DNA of 64,000 bases from Diphasiastrum complanatum (GCA_029204225.1 CM055109.1:34856496-34920495), one strand, 5' to 3'. Positions 1 through 12,143 are shown, counted from the stretch's first letter. The notes: generated by a model not told the origin, from the sequence alone. A program made the numbers and translations.

Positions 1-1551
1 AATGATGAGAAGTCACGCCGCCAAAAATTGCACTTCCGTCGCCAAAACTAGCTTTCTCCACACAATTCCGCTATCATTCCGCATTTACCACTTCCAAACA
101 CCCTGTTACCTTGTTAGAAGTAAGTAATAATGATTTTGAAGTGATAATGCCTTAATGCACCCCCTGTAGCAAGTTTCACTAGCCAAAAATAGCCCCAAAT
201 TTGGCCCTACAATACCCAAACGACAAATGTAGTCCATCACTAGGTCACCTACACTCCACTTGATAGAATGGTGATGAAAATTCCGCTTGATTGAATGGTC
301 ATGAAAACTCCCCAAAATGCGTTTCTCCCTTCTTGGTGACATCTCTCTGTCCGTTGGCTCTCAACAACCAATTTTAGAGGTCATTTTGGCCCAAGGATGG
401 CCAAAATAGGTTCCCTCTAGCCAAAGTTATCCTTTTTGAAAGGATGCCTTGCAAAAATGAACTAAAACTTCGCTTTGAAGTTTTTTAATGAAGAATAGCT
501 ATTCTAAATGGCGGGTCCTTTCACTGATTTTTAGAGTAAAATTTTGTAATGACATTGAAGGCCAAAATGCACTTCAAGTCCCTTTAGCCCACTTCAAGAC
601 TTTAAACCAATCCAATGGTTAACCTTCAATTCTGTGGTCCAAGTTCTCCCCCCAAAAATGCATCTGAACCATCAAAGGTAAACTAATCTGATCCTACAAT
701 TAGATTTCCATCCATGTAATGAGACACTTGCTTCCAACCGCTATTTCCCAGCATACACTATGCTTCAATCCTCCTTGGGCGCGCGCACGACTGGCCCACG
801 ACCTCCATGGCCCTCCTTCTCCTCTGTTGATTTTTAGCTCACCTACTTCATAGCTTCATAGCTCCTCGTTGGATCACACTCTACATGCTCCACGGTCGCC
901 CATGGCCAGCTGCGGGCTGTCGCACCCTGCTAGTGCGACCTCCAATGTATTTTCATGGATTTGAAAAGCACTGAGAATGGAGAAAGATTCCACATTTTAT
1001 CAATGAAAAAAACTCTGGTCTTCTATTCCCTCCATAGCATGAGAGTGAACCTATTCTTCAACTCTTCATGGCTATCCAGAGCCTTTTAGCAACTCATTGG
1101 CAGTGCTAGGGCAGCATGCTTCATAGCCTGATAACATCGAAAATGATCTTCTACTAAGAGAGATCTTGGCTTTTCCGCTTACAAACCCTAGCTGCTCATT
1201 TCCATAGCTTCTAAGAAAGAGGATGAATTGCTCTATGATTGCTCCATGGCTAACCCTGCCTTTCGGCCTTACGTTAACTATGCTGGGTTGCTTTACAGTG
1301 CCCAATTTTGTTAAGAATGGAGAAAGATCCGCAACTTTACATTTTTCTCAAAAACTAAGCCACCATGGCTAGTTCCTCGAACTACCGCTTTCTCATTCCA
1401 CTATAAATGGATTTCAGAATCCTCTCAGCCATGAGTTGCCACTATGTTGCAACCCATTTTGATCTGCTCCGCTCCGCAATTGACAGATTACTAAAAGAAA
1501 TCCAACCAGCTTCCTTTCATAGCCCATACAATAGTTTTTGAGCAATTTTCC
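1..1551. other. Non-coding or heavily decayed TE sequence
   Basis: I find no gene I can support here. Short open frames on both strands lack recognisable domains. A segment near 973-1010 (AGAATGGAGAAAGATTCC) recurs near 1313-1335 with changes, which suggests a local duplication or LTR debris. The retroelement whose LTR end lies at 1768 would have its internal region here on the minus strand, but no gag or pol motif is readable. Confidence 0.4.
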
Positions 1552-1757
1552 GTGAATTCTCGTTCAAATTCACCTACGACGATCGTTCTGATCTTCCTTG
1601 AAGCTTCGATCAAAGAAACGTTGCTATCCCCTGCCATCTGGACTGCCGATACCCGTATGGAGTCCTCTATCCTAAGACCTCTGAGTGCTATTTTTCTTAG
1701 TGAAAGATGTTATCCCATAGGTCCATCGGATCGTGCATTTCTGCATCACCCTATGGG

Positions 1758-2040
1758 TCTGATACCATGTTAAAATCCTGTTAGGCTCTAGTGCAGTATG
1801 CAGATCACATCAATCAATCACCATAGATAGTCATCACAAGCTCTCAAAGATGGCACACTGAAAATCTTTAGATTACAAAGAGAAAACTGTACATATGCCA
1901 AAAGCCCCAACATGCATGGGCTCGACAAGTGTCAACACACCAAAAAGGCACCTGTCTGACTAAAAGGCCCAACTTGGGCTAAAATACTGACAAACTTAGG
2001 ACATGCCCCTGAGTATAGCAAATGCTGTCAAAAATATAAT
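1758..2040 (-). mobile_element. LTR end with tRNA-Met primer-binding site (minus-strand element)
   Basis: Read on the minus strand, an LTR-like end ...TTTTAACA is followed directly by TGGTATCAGA at 1767-1758. This matches the 12-base site complementary to the 3' end of initiator tRNA-Met used by most plant copia elements. The LTR would extend rightward on the plus strand from 1768 (TGTTAAAATCC). Its far boundary is not defined, so 2040 is only where the character of the sequence changes. The internal region to the left is not readable. Confidence 0.5.
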
Positions 2041-2114
2041 GTAAAGGCTAATTTTCTTACGTGTGGCTACTCGGCTAACCCAAGTAGCCGTCTACGGGGT
2101 GAGTGCCCAACTGA

Positions 2115-2935
2115 TATGTCGATTTTGGGTTCAAGGTCCAAGGTTTAGGGTTTAGAGTTTAGGGTCTAAAGTTTAGAGTTTAGGGTTTAGGATCTAGAAT
2201 TTAGGAATTAGAGTATAGGGTTTAGGGTTTGGGGTCCAAGGTTTGGGGTTTAGGGTCCAAGGTATAGGGCTTATAGTATGGGATTTAGGGCCTAGATTTT
2301 AGAGTTTAGAGTTTAGGATACATGGTTTAGATTTTAGGGTCCATGGTTTAGGGTACAAGGTTTAGGAATTAGGGTTTAGAGTTTAGAGTCCAATGTTTAG
2401 GGTTTAGGGTTTAGGGTTTATGGCCCAGGGTCTAGGATTTAGAGTTAAGGGTACATGATTTAGGGTTTAAGGTACAAGGTTTAAAATATAGGATATAGGA
2501 TATAGATTTAAGGGGCTAGAGTCTAGTGTTTAGGATTTAGGGTTTAAAGTTTAGGGTATAGAGTTTAGTATACAGAGTTTAGGGTCCAAGATAGGGTTTA
2601 GGATATGAGATTTAGAGTCCAAGATCCTTGGTTTAGGGTTTAGGGTACAAAGTTTAGGATTAAGGTTTAGGGTACAAGGTATAGGGTATGAGATCTAGGG
2701 TTTAGATTTCAAAGTATAGGGTTTAGGGTTTAAAGTACATAGTTTAGAGTTTAGAATTTAGGGTTTAGGATTTAGAATACAAGGTCTAGGGTCCAAGGTA
2801 GAGGGTTTAGGGTCCAAGGTATAGAGTCTAGGGTATGAGATTTAGGGTCCAAGATCCTTGGTTTATGCTTTATGGTTCATGGTTTAGGGTCTAGGGTTTA
2901 GGATCTAGGGTTTAGATAATGTTGGGTTATTAGGA
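2115..2935 (+). repeat. Degenerate TTTAGGG (plant telomere-like) array
   Basis: About 820 bp are built of imperfect GGGTTTAGGG-type words: TTTAGGG, TTTAGAG, TTTAGGA, TATAGGG. A second recurring word, GGTCCAAGG, and variants such as GGTACAAGG are interspersed. The plus strand carries the G-rich plant telomere phase throughout, with no switch in orientation. Perfect 7-mers are rare and seldom adjacent, so this is an old, diverged interstitial array and not a chromosome end; ordinary sequence flanks both sides. Confidence 0.85.
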
Positions 2936-3690
2936 TATACAATGTAGCTTGTACTTGAGAACCTTCGTTATTGACCTCTAGAGCAAGATTTAGGGATGAA
3001 TTCACTCAATTGATTGGGGACTAGAGTAAATTGAAATAGGACCAAGGTCGAATGCAGGTAATTAAAATTCCCAATCCTTGGAAGGTGTGTAGCTCGTACT
3101 TTTCTCTCGTTAAAGGCGAGGTTCTAATCTTTCCTTAAATGGAAAAAACAGTTGAAGCAAAAGAGTTGGCTACAGATTAGATGAAATCTATAGAGATATG
3201 CTATGTGATAAATAATTGTTTGAGATCATAATTTCTTTGCGCAAGTTCTTAATCCTGTGGATCTACAGTGTATTCAGTGGACTAAGTTTATATGCATGCA
3301 TAAACTAGTCATTAAAACATAGGCATATTGATGAGAATTGAGTGGAGAAAATTTCTCACTAGGTAATAGTGATTTCTCAATGAGAACTGTTTATTGACCT
3401 AGGTGGGCTGAGAATCAGATTGAATGTGGTGTTTTGGATCCACACCTAGACATTCAAATATTTTCTTAATCCGATATAGCTCGAGTCAGAAACAAGGTTT
3501 ATGTGCATAGAATACACGATAACTTTTGGCCTTAATCTTTTCCTGATTGGACAAGATGGTATGCTATCCCATAAGACTCAATTAGAGTTAAATAGTTGAT
3601 GGTAGCCAAGAGTTAGAGCTTCACATAATGAAGTTCCGGTGAATCTTAAGTATGATTCTAGATTAGAACTTAAGAGAAAATTCTAGATGT
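2936..3690. other. Intergenic sequence without recognised features
   Basis: AT-rich sequence with no supported reading frame, RNA gene or repeat. It separates the telomere-like array from the decayed minus-strand reading frame that begins near 3694. Confidence 0.4.
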
Positions 3691-3693
3691 ATT

Positions 3694-6354
3694 CTAGATT
3701 GAACCCAAACTTTTGAATGACACTTTGTGCCATGTGTTATGATAATTAGAAAGGCATCGCGTCCAGGGATCGCCAAGGAATGCAGCTCGGTAGTAGACTC
3801 GAGCGACTGGCAGCTGATCTTCGACTTTGTTGGAGGCAAGCACCCTATTAGGATCAAAGAATATGGGGGGGAGAAAATTGTCCCACTTGGTTTCAATCCC
3901 CATTAAATGCTCTAACTCCCGGGCGTAAGTGGCTGCCACGTGGATTGGTGGATCAGGGCAGTTGAAATATTTATTGGCAAATATGGTGAGAGCCTTTCGG
4001 GCGTCTACATCCGTATCCCAACCGTGCTTTGATGGAATTCTTGGCCAATTGAAGTTCTGAATAGTGATCTTGTCCAGAGGGGTGCCGCATTCTGCCCATT
4101 TGGATCGTCGTGTGCATGGCAAGAAGTGTGCGTTCACCTGTAGTTGTTGCGGACTTGTCACATAGGCCCTGATGGCCGCAGGGTCTCTTTCAAAGAGCTG
4201 CTGATGCCACTCAGGTTGTGGTTGGAGGGCGGGTAGTGCTTGCAGCTCGTTGCCTTTTATTGTTTGTGCTGAAAATGAGATCTGCCAGTCGTCTCTTGAT
4301 GACTCATGGGGATACTTAGCTAGAAATTCTTGGTCCTGGCTCATGCTTGCCTGTGCAACATCAAAAACAGGTGGCAGTGGAATCACCGCTAGGGTGGGTT
4401 GGGTCTTCTTCTCCATGTACTGCTAACAAGCCTTGAGGGCTTGTTTGGCCTGGGCGAGCTCGTGAGTTGCACTTGCTTGGTATTTGTCAAACTCTGTTTG
4501 GCAGCTGTTTAGAGTTTGGCTATATACCTGCACCTGATGCCTGAAGAGATTCATCTATACTTGAGAGAGCGGCCTTGAGTCTAGTGCAGGTTGAGCTAGC
4601 CAGGCAAGTTTCTCACTTTGTAATGCTTTCACTTTTGCCCCCAGGCACGTAGTCTCTACTTCATAAATTTGTAGCTGTGCCTGGAGGGGAGCAAGCCATT
4701 GGGATGCTTCAAACTGAAGCTCCCACACCTTTGTGGAGGCCTCTATCAGCGCTTTGGAGAGGCTTTGGATATATTGGTTGAGGCCATCCTCCTTTTGCTG
4801 CAGCTTGGCGATCTCCCGGTGCCCGTCTTGTTCATGTTGTTGAGCTATAATAAGCTCTTGCTACAGCTTCGTGAGTTTCGCTCGCAGCTGGGTGTTGCTT
4901 GTCGCCAAGTGGAGTACCCTACTGTCCAAAATGGCCCTGACTGCTACCGCCTTCTGGATGTATGTCCCCAAGGTTTGGTATGTCGTCGTCAAATCTTTTG
5001 GAACAGCCGGTACGCTGGCACTGAGAGGGGCTTGTGTGGTTGTGGCCTCGAGACTGGTGGAGCGTCGTCGTCGTTGTCTTCAATCAGGTTCTCGGAGGAC
5101 GTTTTGTCGTCTAGGGCAGTAGGATCTGTCCGATCTGGTGATGGTATGAAAATTGTCTAAACAATGCGTCATCAGGCAACGGTTGGTTGCCCTCAGCAAC
5201 CTTTGATGGCGAAACAGGTGGTGTGAGAGAAACAACAGTGGAAACGGGGGTGGGGACTATTTGTCCAAATGAGAGGATGGGTGGAACAGAGGGGAACTGA
5301 AGTGTGGTGTGGAGCACGGAAGGCGAGGATGGAGCGAAAATGGTCTGACGTGGCAGTGAAAAGTTTATGACTTGCATCCATGCCAGAGTGTCTGGAGACA
5401 ATTGAGAATTAGAGGGGTTAAACTGGAGAGGAGCAACGTTGGAGTGGTTGATGGAGTGGCGGTGTTTGATGGAGTGGTTACTACTGTGGTGGTGGTACGT
5501 CTTCTGGTGGTAGGTGGAGACGACGAGGAAGGGACAGTGTCATGCATTCTTTTGCTGGCCGTTGTGTCAGTAACTGCACATTGGGAGGATGTGGATGCGG
5601 CAGATGGTGGATAAAGGTTAGTGTGCGACACGATGGAAGATAGAAGGCTGGAGCAGTGGAAACCACGCACTTTCGCCTTGAGAAGTGCGCAGACAAAATT
5701 ACACAGCAGGGACCTGCTGCAATATGCTCACGGTTGTTGGATTTGATGGAGATTGTTAGTTCGTGAATGAGGAAGGCATGCCAGTCATATGGCACAACCG
5801 TGAGGCTAGGGAATCCCAGGAAGGGCTCCACTATCTGACTCAGCAGCGTGGACTGGATTATGTCCTTGCGAAATGTTGAAACAACTAGAAAGTTATTCAA
5901 TGCGTAGCTGCCTATATGACTGGTTCTGTGATAGCCTCTATGAGGTAACCATTGTAAGTTTGGATGGGGATCTCTGCTGCAGTCTGGGCGACGAAAGGTT
6001 TGATCAAGGCTTTTGCCTAACGATGGGAGATTGGCTGACGGTCACCGGACATACTTCCGACGGTGACCATCGAGTCTGTGTTAATCTGTACCTCGTACGT
6101 GGTACCTTGGTATAGGAAGTGAAAACACAACTTCGACGCGTCCCAGGAGGTGTAAGCGTGAAGGGCAAGGCCCATGTTAATATCAGAATGGAAAAGTGCT
6201 GAGAAAAAACCCATTGCCTCAAGAAGTGGCCAGCAGTATGAAGCCATGGTTGAATCAAAGTATTATAAGACAAGGGCCAAATCTGGGTGGTTGAGGGTAT
6301 CTCACGATGGATCACCTACTTGGTGCCAGAGTCTTCAGAAGATGAAGAGGCCAT
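3694..6354 (-). pseudogene. Long degenerate coiled-coil/gag-like reading frame of unknown family
   Basis: A minus-strand reading frame can be followed from ATG at 6354 (MASSSSEDSGTK) to 3694 with a few frame changes (near 6250, 5900 and 5000-5150). The middle (about 4900-4430) is Gln-, Leu- and Lys-rich with coiled-coil character, for example LQAQLQIYEVETT. The last 240 residues (4416-3694) are fully open. In-frame stops along the traced path are all TAG: 6318-6316, 6019-6017, 5914-5912, 4863-4861, 4557-4555 and 4425-4423. Each sits where CAG (Gln) would fit. No protease, reverse transcriptase or zinc knuckle is visible. I do not recognise the family; an extra or gag-like ORF of a retrotransposon is the best guess from its setting. 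Confidence 0.55.
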
Positions 6355-6659
6355 CTTAACAGTGATAGTTAAAGGGTGGAAACGTGGAAAAAACGGTAGA
6401 AAAGGTAAAAAGAGGTGGGAACGAGAAAAACAGTGAATAACAAGTGTTGGATTGTAAAAATTGTAGTTCAGAGCGCAGATCTAGGTTTAAAATATGCAAA
6501 TGAGGGCTTGTGTAAAGTTTGGTCACATTTAAATAACTTGAAAATTTCAGTGAAAAATTAAGCAGAGCTTCGCCAGCAAAGGTGACAAATGACTCGAATT
6601 CAGCCTTTATATAGCGGAATTTAGAGTGCGTATTAGGTGAAATCCACTTTCCCTTGTTC

Positions 6660-6935
6660 AGTTCCACCCAAATTTTGGTAGGGACCTTCTTCACAAAATT
6701 CTAAGACCTCAAAGAAGTCTGCGAGAGTTCAAAAGCTGATTTGACTACCCTGCGAAGGTTCTGTGAGGGTTCAGATTGTCTGCGAGGGTTCACTCTAGCA
6801 GGAGGTGATCTCTCGCACAACATGTTCCCGTGGTTGGATTTTCAAGATCAGACCATGTAGGCAATTTCACTACACCGATTCCATTTATGTCCCTTGCGAA
6901 GGTTGGTATGATGAGCTTGATGCTCTGTGAAGGTT
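6660..6935. repeat. Cluster of TGCGAGGGTTC-like motifs (LTR/UTR-like)
   Basis: Variants of the word (T)CTGCGAGGGTTC occur at least five times here: GCGAGAGTTC, GCGAAGGTTC, GTGAGGGTTC, GCGAGGGTTC and GTGAAGGTTC. The same word recurs at 16540-16840 in both orientations and at 17655-17910. This suggests that all three stretches are LTR or untranslated parts of one retrotransposon family, probably the gypsy element at 12144-16520. Confidence 0.45.
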
Positions 6936-7427
6936 CTGAAGATTCAGCTTCTAAGAGCCCTCCCATACATTCAAAAATGATGATTTCTCCATCAAGAACT
7001 CTTGCAGAGATTTTCATGGATGCATTTGGGTCAGATCTGGTGACTATCCAAGTTTCAAGAGCTATCTCCCAGGGGATCTCCAAAAATCACAAAAAAAGTG
7101 CTCTTTTAGAGAGTTTTTTTGACGAGATCTTGAGATTTTCTAATTTTTAACTTTTGCAAAGTAGTGATCTACTTCATCCATGTTAGATCTGACTGTTGGT
7201 AGTTCTCTGGAAGTTCTGATAGATATTTGGTAGCAGATCCATCAGTTTTGGGTGAAATTTGCCCTTAATTTGCCATAGTTACTGAGATCGAGGTCTCTGA
7301 TCTGCAAATTTGGGAGACTTATTGGCATGATCTGATGATATGCTTTCCTCTTGATCTTATCTAGATCTAGATATTAACCAAATATTAGTCGTCTATTACC
7401 AGAAATAGCAACTAGAAAGATCAGACA

Positions 7428-8155
7428 GAATGAATGATAAGCATAGCAATATTAACATAGATCTAAACACAGAACAAAGAGTTGTATCAGATTAAGTATA
7501 TCATGTATACATGTCAATAATGTGGTAGAGCACAAGATAATAGTGGACAAAACCACGTGCCCTATGAGACTTATTTCAATCTATAAAAAGGGATGAGACC
7601 TTAATTCTGACAAGAATGAAGAATCAATGCTCAGGGCATCTACTTCGTCTCATTCACTCATAACTCATTAACCTCGTTAAACTGAATATGCAATTGGTAT
7701 TCAGTATATATACATTATATTACAGGTGTGCAGATGTGAAAAGTATAGTGGATGTGCTGCATGTAAGAGATCGTGGGTGGCCGTAGTCGTTGTCCAGTCT
7801 ATTAGCACAGCTTCATGGGAGAAGCATGAAAAGGGTGCGACGTCAGTCAATGCTGAGGTGATTGTTGGTGATGACGATGCAAAAAGTGCATCACTCTTAC
7901 GAATAGCCTTAGGATTAGATTTACAGGGTGCCTTTGCTTTTAGGGCACCTTTGGTATTCTGTAGGATAGTGTCTCCTTTTCGCCTGTCACCATAACCTAT
8001 GTAAAAACACAGTGTCGCGATTCTTTCGCCTTTTATTCGTCTGTGCAAATTTGCATGTAAATATGTAGGCTGCGCGACAACGTTAGTAAATATGCAGCAT
8101 GAATGGAGGCAGATTAAAGTGGGATTTAAGGAGAGTAGAAGTAATAAATCCAACA
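7428..8155 (-). mobile_element. 3' LTR of copia element, with polypurine tract
   Basis: On the minus strand a purine run AAGGGGGGG (8163-8156) is followed by TGTTGGATT, the expected polypurine-tract/LTR start. So the LTR runs leftward from 8155. Its left limit is unclear. The segment 7428-7622 is repeated with about 10% divergence at 11949-12143 on the other side of the pol genes, as expected of paired LTRs. A frame at 7701-8156 within it has no domain and is treated as chance. Confidence 0.6.
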
Positions 8156-8162
8156 CCCCCCC

Positions 8163-9761
8163 TTAATCTGGATCCATGAATGCCTTGATCTTCAGACTGA
8201 GCAATGCACAAAATTTGTTGTGTGCATTAACACTGAGTGTTTTCGTGAAGATGTCTGTAACCATGTCCTGCGTTCTGCAGTACGTTAAGCTCACCTCTCT
8301 GTCGAGAACCTTGTCCCTGATGTAGTGATATCTGATCTCACTGTGCTTACTCCTAGAATGAAATCTAGGGTTGGCCGATAAGGCAATAGCACTTTGGTTG
8401 TCACAAAACAAAATTGTAGGGCTGTACTGATATAGATTGACGTTTGACAGCAAATTTCTCAACCAAAATGCTTCCTTAATAGATTGAGAAGCAGCAATGT
8501 ATTCTGCTTCAGTAGAAGAAAGTGCGATAGAGGTTTGCTTATGACTGTTCCATGAAATAGGATCGCCGTTGAAGAAGAATGTAAATCCAGATGTGGACTT
8601 ACGATTATCTGCATCTCCTCCCCAGCTTGCATTAGAATAACCACTGAGCTGATGAAGATTGTCATTGTTGACATCTCCATAGTAGATGCACTGGTCCACG
8701 GTAGTTCGAATATACCTCATGACTCGAATAAGAGCCTTCCAATGGGTAATGCTAGGATTAGCCATGTATTGGCTGAGTGAGCTAACAGCAAAAGAGATAT
8801 CTGGTCTTGTACAGATCATTGCATGCATGAGAGATCCTAGTATCGATCGATACAGATACTCTGTCATTTGCTCCTCTTCCTGCTTGGTCTGGACACTTTG
8901 GTCCTTTGACAAATGCAGGCCTGGATCCATTGGTGAGTGAGCTAATTTACAATTCATCAAATTGTATCTGTTAAGAACATTATGAAGATACCTTTGTTGA
9001 GTGATGTAAATCAATCGATTTGCTCTGTCTCTATAGATTTGAATTCCCAGACAGAAGTGAGCTTTGTCCAAATCTGTCATGTCGAATTCTGAGAATAGCA
9101 TCTGTTGAGAATCCTTAACCATATTGGTATTGTTGCTGAAGAGCAACGTATCATCCACGTACAAGGTGATGATAATGAAGGATTGTTGCACTGACTTCGA
9201 ATAAACGTTGCAATCAACAGTGCTTGGTTTAAATCCTTGTTCAATGAGAAATGTATTGATCCTCTGAAACCAAGCCCTGGCAGACTGTGTCAAGCCATAC
9301 AATGCTTTGTGGAGTTTATAGACATGATTTTTTATGCCTTCCAGAACGTATCCTTTGGGTTGGATCATGTAGATATCTTCTTGTATAACTCCATTCCGAT
9401 AGGCTGTTTGTACATCAAGTTGATGTACTTTGAGGTCGGCAGCTGCAGCATAAGACAGGAGCATTCAGATTGACAAATGTTTGACGACTAGACTAAAAGT
9501 CTTACTGTAGTCAATATTCGAGATCTGGGTGAATCCTCGTGCTACCACTCTGGCCCTCCTTTGATCAATTGCTCCATTGGCATTATATTTGATCTTAAAT
9601 ATCCATTTGCAATCAATGATATTGCAGCCAATAGGAGCTTCGACTAATGACCATGTCTGATTCTTGATCAAAGAGGAATACTCTCTGTCCATGGCTTCTC
9701 TCCAGAGATCAGAGTCTGGTTGGCTAAGTGCCTCTTCGACTATCGTCGGTTCTTGCATCAA
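8163..9761 (-). pseudogene. Ty1/copia reverse transcriptase and RNase H
   Basis: This is the end of a copia polyprotein: N-terminal RT (9761-9465, with WREAMDREYSSLIKNQTW and CKWIFKIKY), then RT and RNase H (9464-8163). The catalytic LYVDDTLLF box is intact. RNase H retains SSTEAEYIAASQS, CDNQSAIALS, a SKHSEIRYHYIRD-type tail and DIFTK, but its first acidic residue is changed (GYSNASWGG where GYSDASWGG is usual). One in-frame TGA at 9467-9465 interrupts KHLSI/MLLSY where family members have Arg; CGA to TGA at a CpG explains it. The element is otherwise nearly open, so it decayed fairly recently. Confidence 0.93.
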
Positions 9762-10049
9762 GAGACAAACAGAATCATGAGTATACCTTGTGGGTTGTGT
9801 GCATACTCGGCTTGATCTTTTGGAAAGATTCGACTGATAAACTGCTCCTGGGACTTGTTATTGGGTAGCAGCAACATCTTCATCTGATTCACTATCTCGA
9901 AGTGGGTCGACAATAGACACGCCTGAGCCAGAAGCTCAAACTGTCATGTCAATGGCAGGTGATGAAGATTCTTCTTGAGCAACATCCTTTCCTTTGAGGT
10001 CGACGATCTGATCCTCAATAAAGACTGTATCCCGCCTGTACAAGATTTG

Positions 10050-11943
10050 CTAGGTATCAAGATCGTACAGCTTATAAGTGTTATCAAACAAAGTATATCC
10101 GATTAGGATGGCCTTGAGACGTTGGAAGTCCAATTTCTTCCTTGTGTCCTTTGGAATCTGTGCGTAGGCAATGCACCCAAATACTCTTAGGTTCTTCAAA
10201 GAAGACTTAGAGCCTATCCACACCTCGTGGGGTGTCTTGCCTGAGAGGTCCTTGGTCAAACATCTGTTCTGGACGTAAGCTGCAGTGGAGACAACTTCAG
10301 CCCAGAATCTCTTGTGCAACGATGCATGCGATAGCATACACTTAGCAGATTCGACCAGAGTACGATTCTTCCTCTCAACTAAGCCATTAGACTGAGGACT
10401 GTAATGAGTGATGAATTGCTTCTCAATGTCTTGGCTTTGGCAGTACTCCTTAAATTTGACAGAGATATATTCTCCACAGTTGTCTGACCTTAAGTCCTTG
10501 ATCGTCCTTCCAGTCTCCTTTTCTGCACGCTCCTTGAAGATTCTGAAGCAGTGGAAGGCTTCTGATTTCTTCTTTATGAAATACACCATCGTCCTTCTGG
10601 AGAATTCATCAATAAAGGTTATAAAATACTTGGCATCTTTCAGCGAAGGATTTTTCATCAGGCCACAAATATGTGAATGTACAACATCTAGTAATCCTCT
10701 AGCAACATGCTGATGGCTTGACTTAAATGGTTTCCTATTCTGTTTACCAACTAGACAGTCTTGACAGAAAGGTAACTCAACTTTTTTGTGAGGATAGTCA
10801 AGATCAAGAACAATAGATTGTCTAGACATTCGTTGTACAACAATATGATTTAAATGACCAAGTCTATAATGCCAAAGTAAATCTTTATTTGAATGAATTG
10901 AAGTACTGAAAGCCTGACTAGAGGCAGAAAAACAATGACCCAATTTATACAAGTATCCATGCCTCTTTCCAAGTGCTAGGATCTTGCCTGTCCTATCAAC
11001 TACTTTATACGGATCACATTCAAATTCTACTCTGTGTCCTAGATCTGTGATTCTGCTTACATAGAGCAGATTCATAGATAACTTTGGTACATACAAGACT
11101 TTAAAGAGTAGCTTAGACTGATCATTTGCAAAGCATAATCTTACAGTGCCTTCACCTTTAATAGCTTGTGTGCTATTGTCGCCAAGATGAACGAATTTTT
11201 GGATATTGTAAGATGTATAGGACTTGAAACAGCCAATGAGGCTAGTCATGTGCTGAGTGGCTCCGAAATCCAGGAACCAAGAACTGTCGCCAGATGCTCC
11301 TTGATGGTTGGTCATGAAGGCATCATGATCCGTTTCTTGAATAGGCTGTGAAGCTTCTGCAGCTGCATTTGTCACTTGATTCGACTGCCTTTTGCTGTTG
11401 TTCTTCGCTTGAAGTATGCGACAGTCTTGTATTTCGTGGTTGTTTTGTTTGCAGTATCTGCAGAACAACTTCTTCTTTGTCTGTGAATTTGACTGTTCCT
11501 TGTGCTGAGCTAGTTTCTGGTCTGGCTTTGATTGCTTCGGGCCTTTCTACTTCTTCTGCTTTGTCATGCTCTTGTTGGTGTACAAGGCGTGAGAATCAGC
11601 TGAGAAACTCGAGGCTTCGTTTCTTCGCATGTCTTCCTGCAACAACACAGTAATGACTCGAAAGAGTCAATTCTGGATGAGTCATGATGATCATCACCCA
11701 ACTATCATAAGAACTTGGCAAGCCTGTAAGTAGTTGCATCACTGCGTCTTGATTGTCTATGACAGATTTGACAGCGGCCATTTGTCTTAGTAGGTTCTTG
11801 AATTGATTAATGTGATTCTGCAAAGAATTACCATTCGTCATCTTGAGAGAGTAGAATTTCTTCCTGAGATGTAGCTTGGAAGCTATATCTCGCACTTTGT
11901 ATAGTGTGCTCAAGATATCCCAGACTTCTTTCGATGTCTGAAC
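10050..11943 (-). pseudogene. Ty1/copia gag, protease and integrase
   Basis: On the minus strand, 11943-11596 is the middle of a copia gag (UBN2-type, LLTGLPSSYDSW), missing its N terminus. A CCHC zinc knuckle follows (CRYCKQNNHEIQDC, near 11465), then a protease site reading FLDFGATQHM, where the active-site triplet is usually DSG. The GAG-pre-integrase domain (WHYRLGHLN) and integrase core come next. The first catalytic Asp is replaced (HSHICG instead of HSDICG); the later DNCGEY and GLVERKNRT motifs are present. In-frame TAG codons sit at 11549-11547 and at 10052-10050, where the frame otherwise continues into the linker before RT. The gag front is joined directly to LTR sequence at about 11945, so the primer site and gag start have been lost. 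Confidence 0.9.
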
Positions 11944-11948
11944 CTAAC

Positions 11949-12143
11949 AAAATGAATGATAAGCATAGCAATATTAACATAGATCTGAACGTAGAACAAA
12001 GAGCTGTATCAGATTAAGTATATCATGTATACATGTCAATAATGTGGTAGAGCACAAGATAATAGCGGACAAAATCGTCTGTCCTACAAAACTTATTTCA
12101 ATCTGTAAAAAGGGATGAAACCTTAATTCTGACAAGAATGAAG
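11949..12143 (-). mobile_element. Truncated 5' LTR remnant of the copia element
   Basis: This segment repeats 7428-7622 (shared AATGAATGATAAGCAT ... ATTCTGACAAGAATGAAGA) in the same orientation, on the opposite side of the copia genes. It is only part of an LTR. Its left end abuts gag with no primer site, and its right end abuts gypsy RNase H sequence at about 12143. A deletion has therefore removed the rest of the LTR and the gag start. Confidence 0.65.

Noticed and set aside
4699-5160. Plus-strand 153-codon frame rich in Leu
   Set aside because: It lies opposite the minus-strand coiled-coil frame, whose composition and continuity with 3694-4416 are more protein-like.
7701-8156. Minus-strand 151-codon frame next to copia pol
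   Set aside because: It starts at the polypurine tract/LTR border and lies inside the LTR; no domain.
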